Source of the DNA: Lutraria lutraria
Taxonomy: Eukaryota; Mollusca; Bivalvia; Venerida; Mactridae
Length of the DNA: 64,000 bases
Assembly: GCA_964023205.1 (NCBI GenBank)
Contig: OZ026849.1
Coordinates: forward strand, 10,001-74,000
Reading direction: 5' to 3'
Under the pieces are notes generated by a model. The model ran no database searches, was not told the DNA's origin, and was given only the letters and a program-made list of their open reading frames with translations. Of this stretch, positions 63,735 through 64,000 are shown one piece after another; the first letter of the stretch is position 1; each line of letters begins with the position of its first letter. Made by a program: the position numbers and the translations under genes.

Positions 63735-63867
63735 TTCGGCGACTAATTTGAGGATTTCCGCGGCGACATCGTCGGACATTTTGGACTGACGAACTGAGGA
63801 GTTTCGTCGGCCCAAAATGGACGCTCGTCGGCCATGTCCGATGGTCCGACGGCTTTCGCCATGACTG
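63735..63867 (-). repeat. Right terminus of the hAT element with subterminal motifs
   Basis: Read inward from 63867 on the minus strand, the 15-bp repeat is followed by GTCGGACCATCGGACATGG, then several CCGACGA and GTCCGACG words down to about 63740. These resemble the left-end CAGACCGA motifs in sharing a CCGA core but are not the same, giving asymmetric ends. The transposase ATG lies 276 bp inside the right inverted repeat. Confidence 0.7.
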
Positions 63868-63873
63868 GTGGAG
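63868..63873 (+). other. Target-site duplication, right copy (GTGGAG)
   Basis: Identical to 58487-58492; abuts the last base of the right inverted repeat. Confidence 0.85.
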
Positions 63874-64000
63874 ATATTTTGAAAAATCTAAAATGTGGGT
63901 AGCTGTAATGGGCTTAAAATCACTACAACCCATATTCCCTATAGTAAGGAATTTCTTTGGTTAAAATCAAGTAAAATGTACTTCTTCTACTTTATGGATA
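63874..64000. other. Right flank of the hAT insertion, nothing recognised
   Basis: AT-rich host sequence beyond the right target duplication up to the window edge. A 74-codon minus frame (63709-63933) crosses the element end and is not a gene. Confidence 0.5.

Larger units (their letters stand above)
58493..63867 (-). mobile_element. Complete autonomous-looking hAT DNA transposon, 5375 bp
   Basis: The ends CAGTCATGGCGAAAG (58493-58507) and its exact reverse complement (63853-63867) form a perfect 15-bp terminal inverted repeat starting with the hAT-type CAG. Directly outside both ends is the same 6-bp GTGGAG (58487-58492 and 63868-63873), a perfect target-site duplication. Inside are a nine-exon minus-strand transposase gene with no broken frame, subterminal repeats at both ends, and a nested MITE. 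Perfect ends and target duplication imply recent insertion. hAT elements usually duplicate 8 bp; shorter duplications are reported for some lineages. Confidence 0.92.

Overview
The window is eukaryotic, animal-type nuclear DNA from a chromosome end. Evidence: interstitial CCCTAA/TTAGGG tracts, AT-rich sequence with no operon-like gene packing, a transposase gene broken by eight GT-AG introns, tRNA-derived SINE-like repeats, several miniature inverted-repeat (MITE) transposons and long minisatellites. TTAGGG telomeres and the SINE/MITE style suggest a marine invertebrate, most likely a mollusc such as a bivalve; that assignment is inference. Every telomeric tract reads CCCTAA on the + strand, so the chromosome end lies to the left of position 1.

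Layout. (1) 1-21489: subtelomeric satellite of 1804-bp units, 12 copies of the unit core, nearly identical, each pair joined by exactly five CCCTAA repeats. (2) 21490-24785: older proximal edge of the array: a degenerate telomere tract, eight 199-bp monomers of the same family, one diverged copy of the long unit, and a second degenerate telomere tract. (3) 24786-31500: internal sequence with a mariner transposase relic, a 35-bp and a 39-bp minisatellite, a long foldback hairpin and two tRNA-Ala-like sequences. (4) 31500-58490: no supportable host gene. Much of this is decayed paralogous segments repeated several times, overlaid with SINE-like and MITE insertions and five tandem arrays (49, 67, 61, 20 and 39 bp). 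The 67-bp array carries 19 copies of the palindromic CREB/ATF site TGACGTCA. (5) 58493-63867: an apparently complete hAT DNA transposon with perfect 15-bp terminal inverted repeats, a perfect 6-bp target duplication, and a nine-exon minus-strand gene for a 774-residue transposase with all frames intact. A 242-bp non-autonomous hAT-like MITE sits in its sixth intron.

The two strongest systems are the subtelomeric satellite and the hAT element. The satellite combines unique sequence, an E-box/TATA block and a short telomere tract in each unit, as in known recombination-based chromosome-end amplification. The hAT element has everything needed to be autonomous. All copy comparisons and splice models were made by eye; no database search or alignment program was used.
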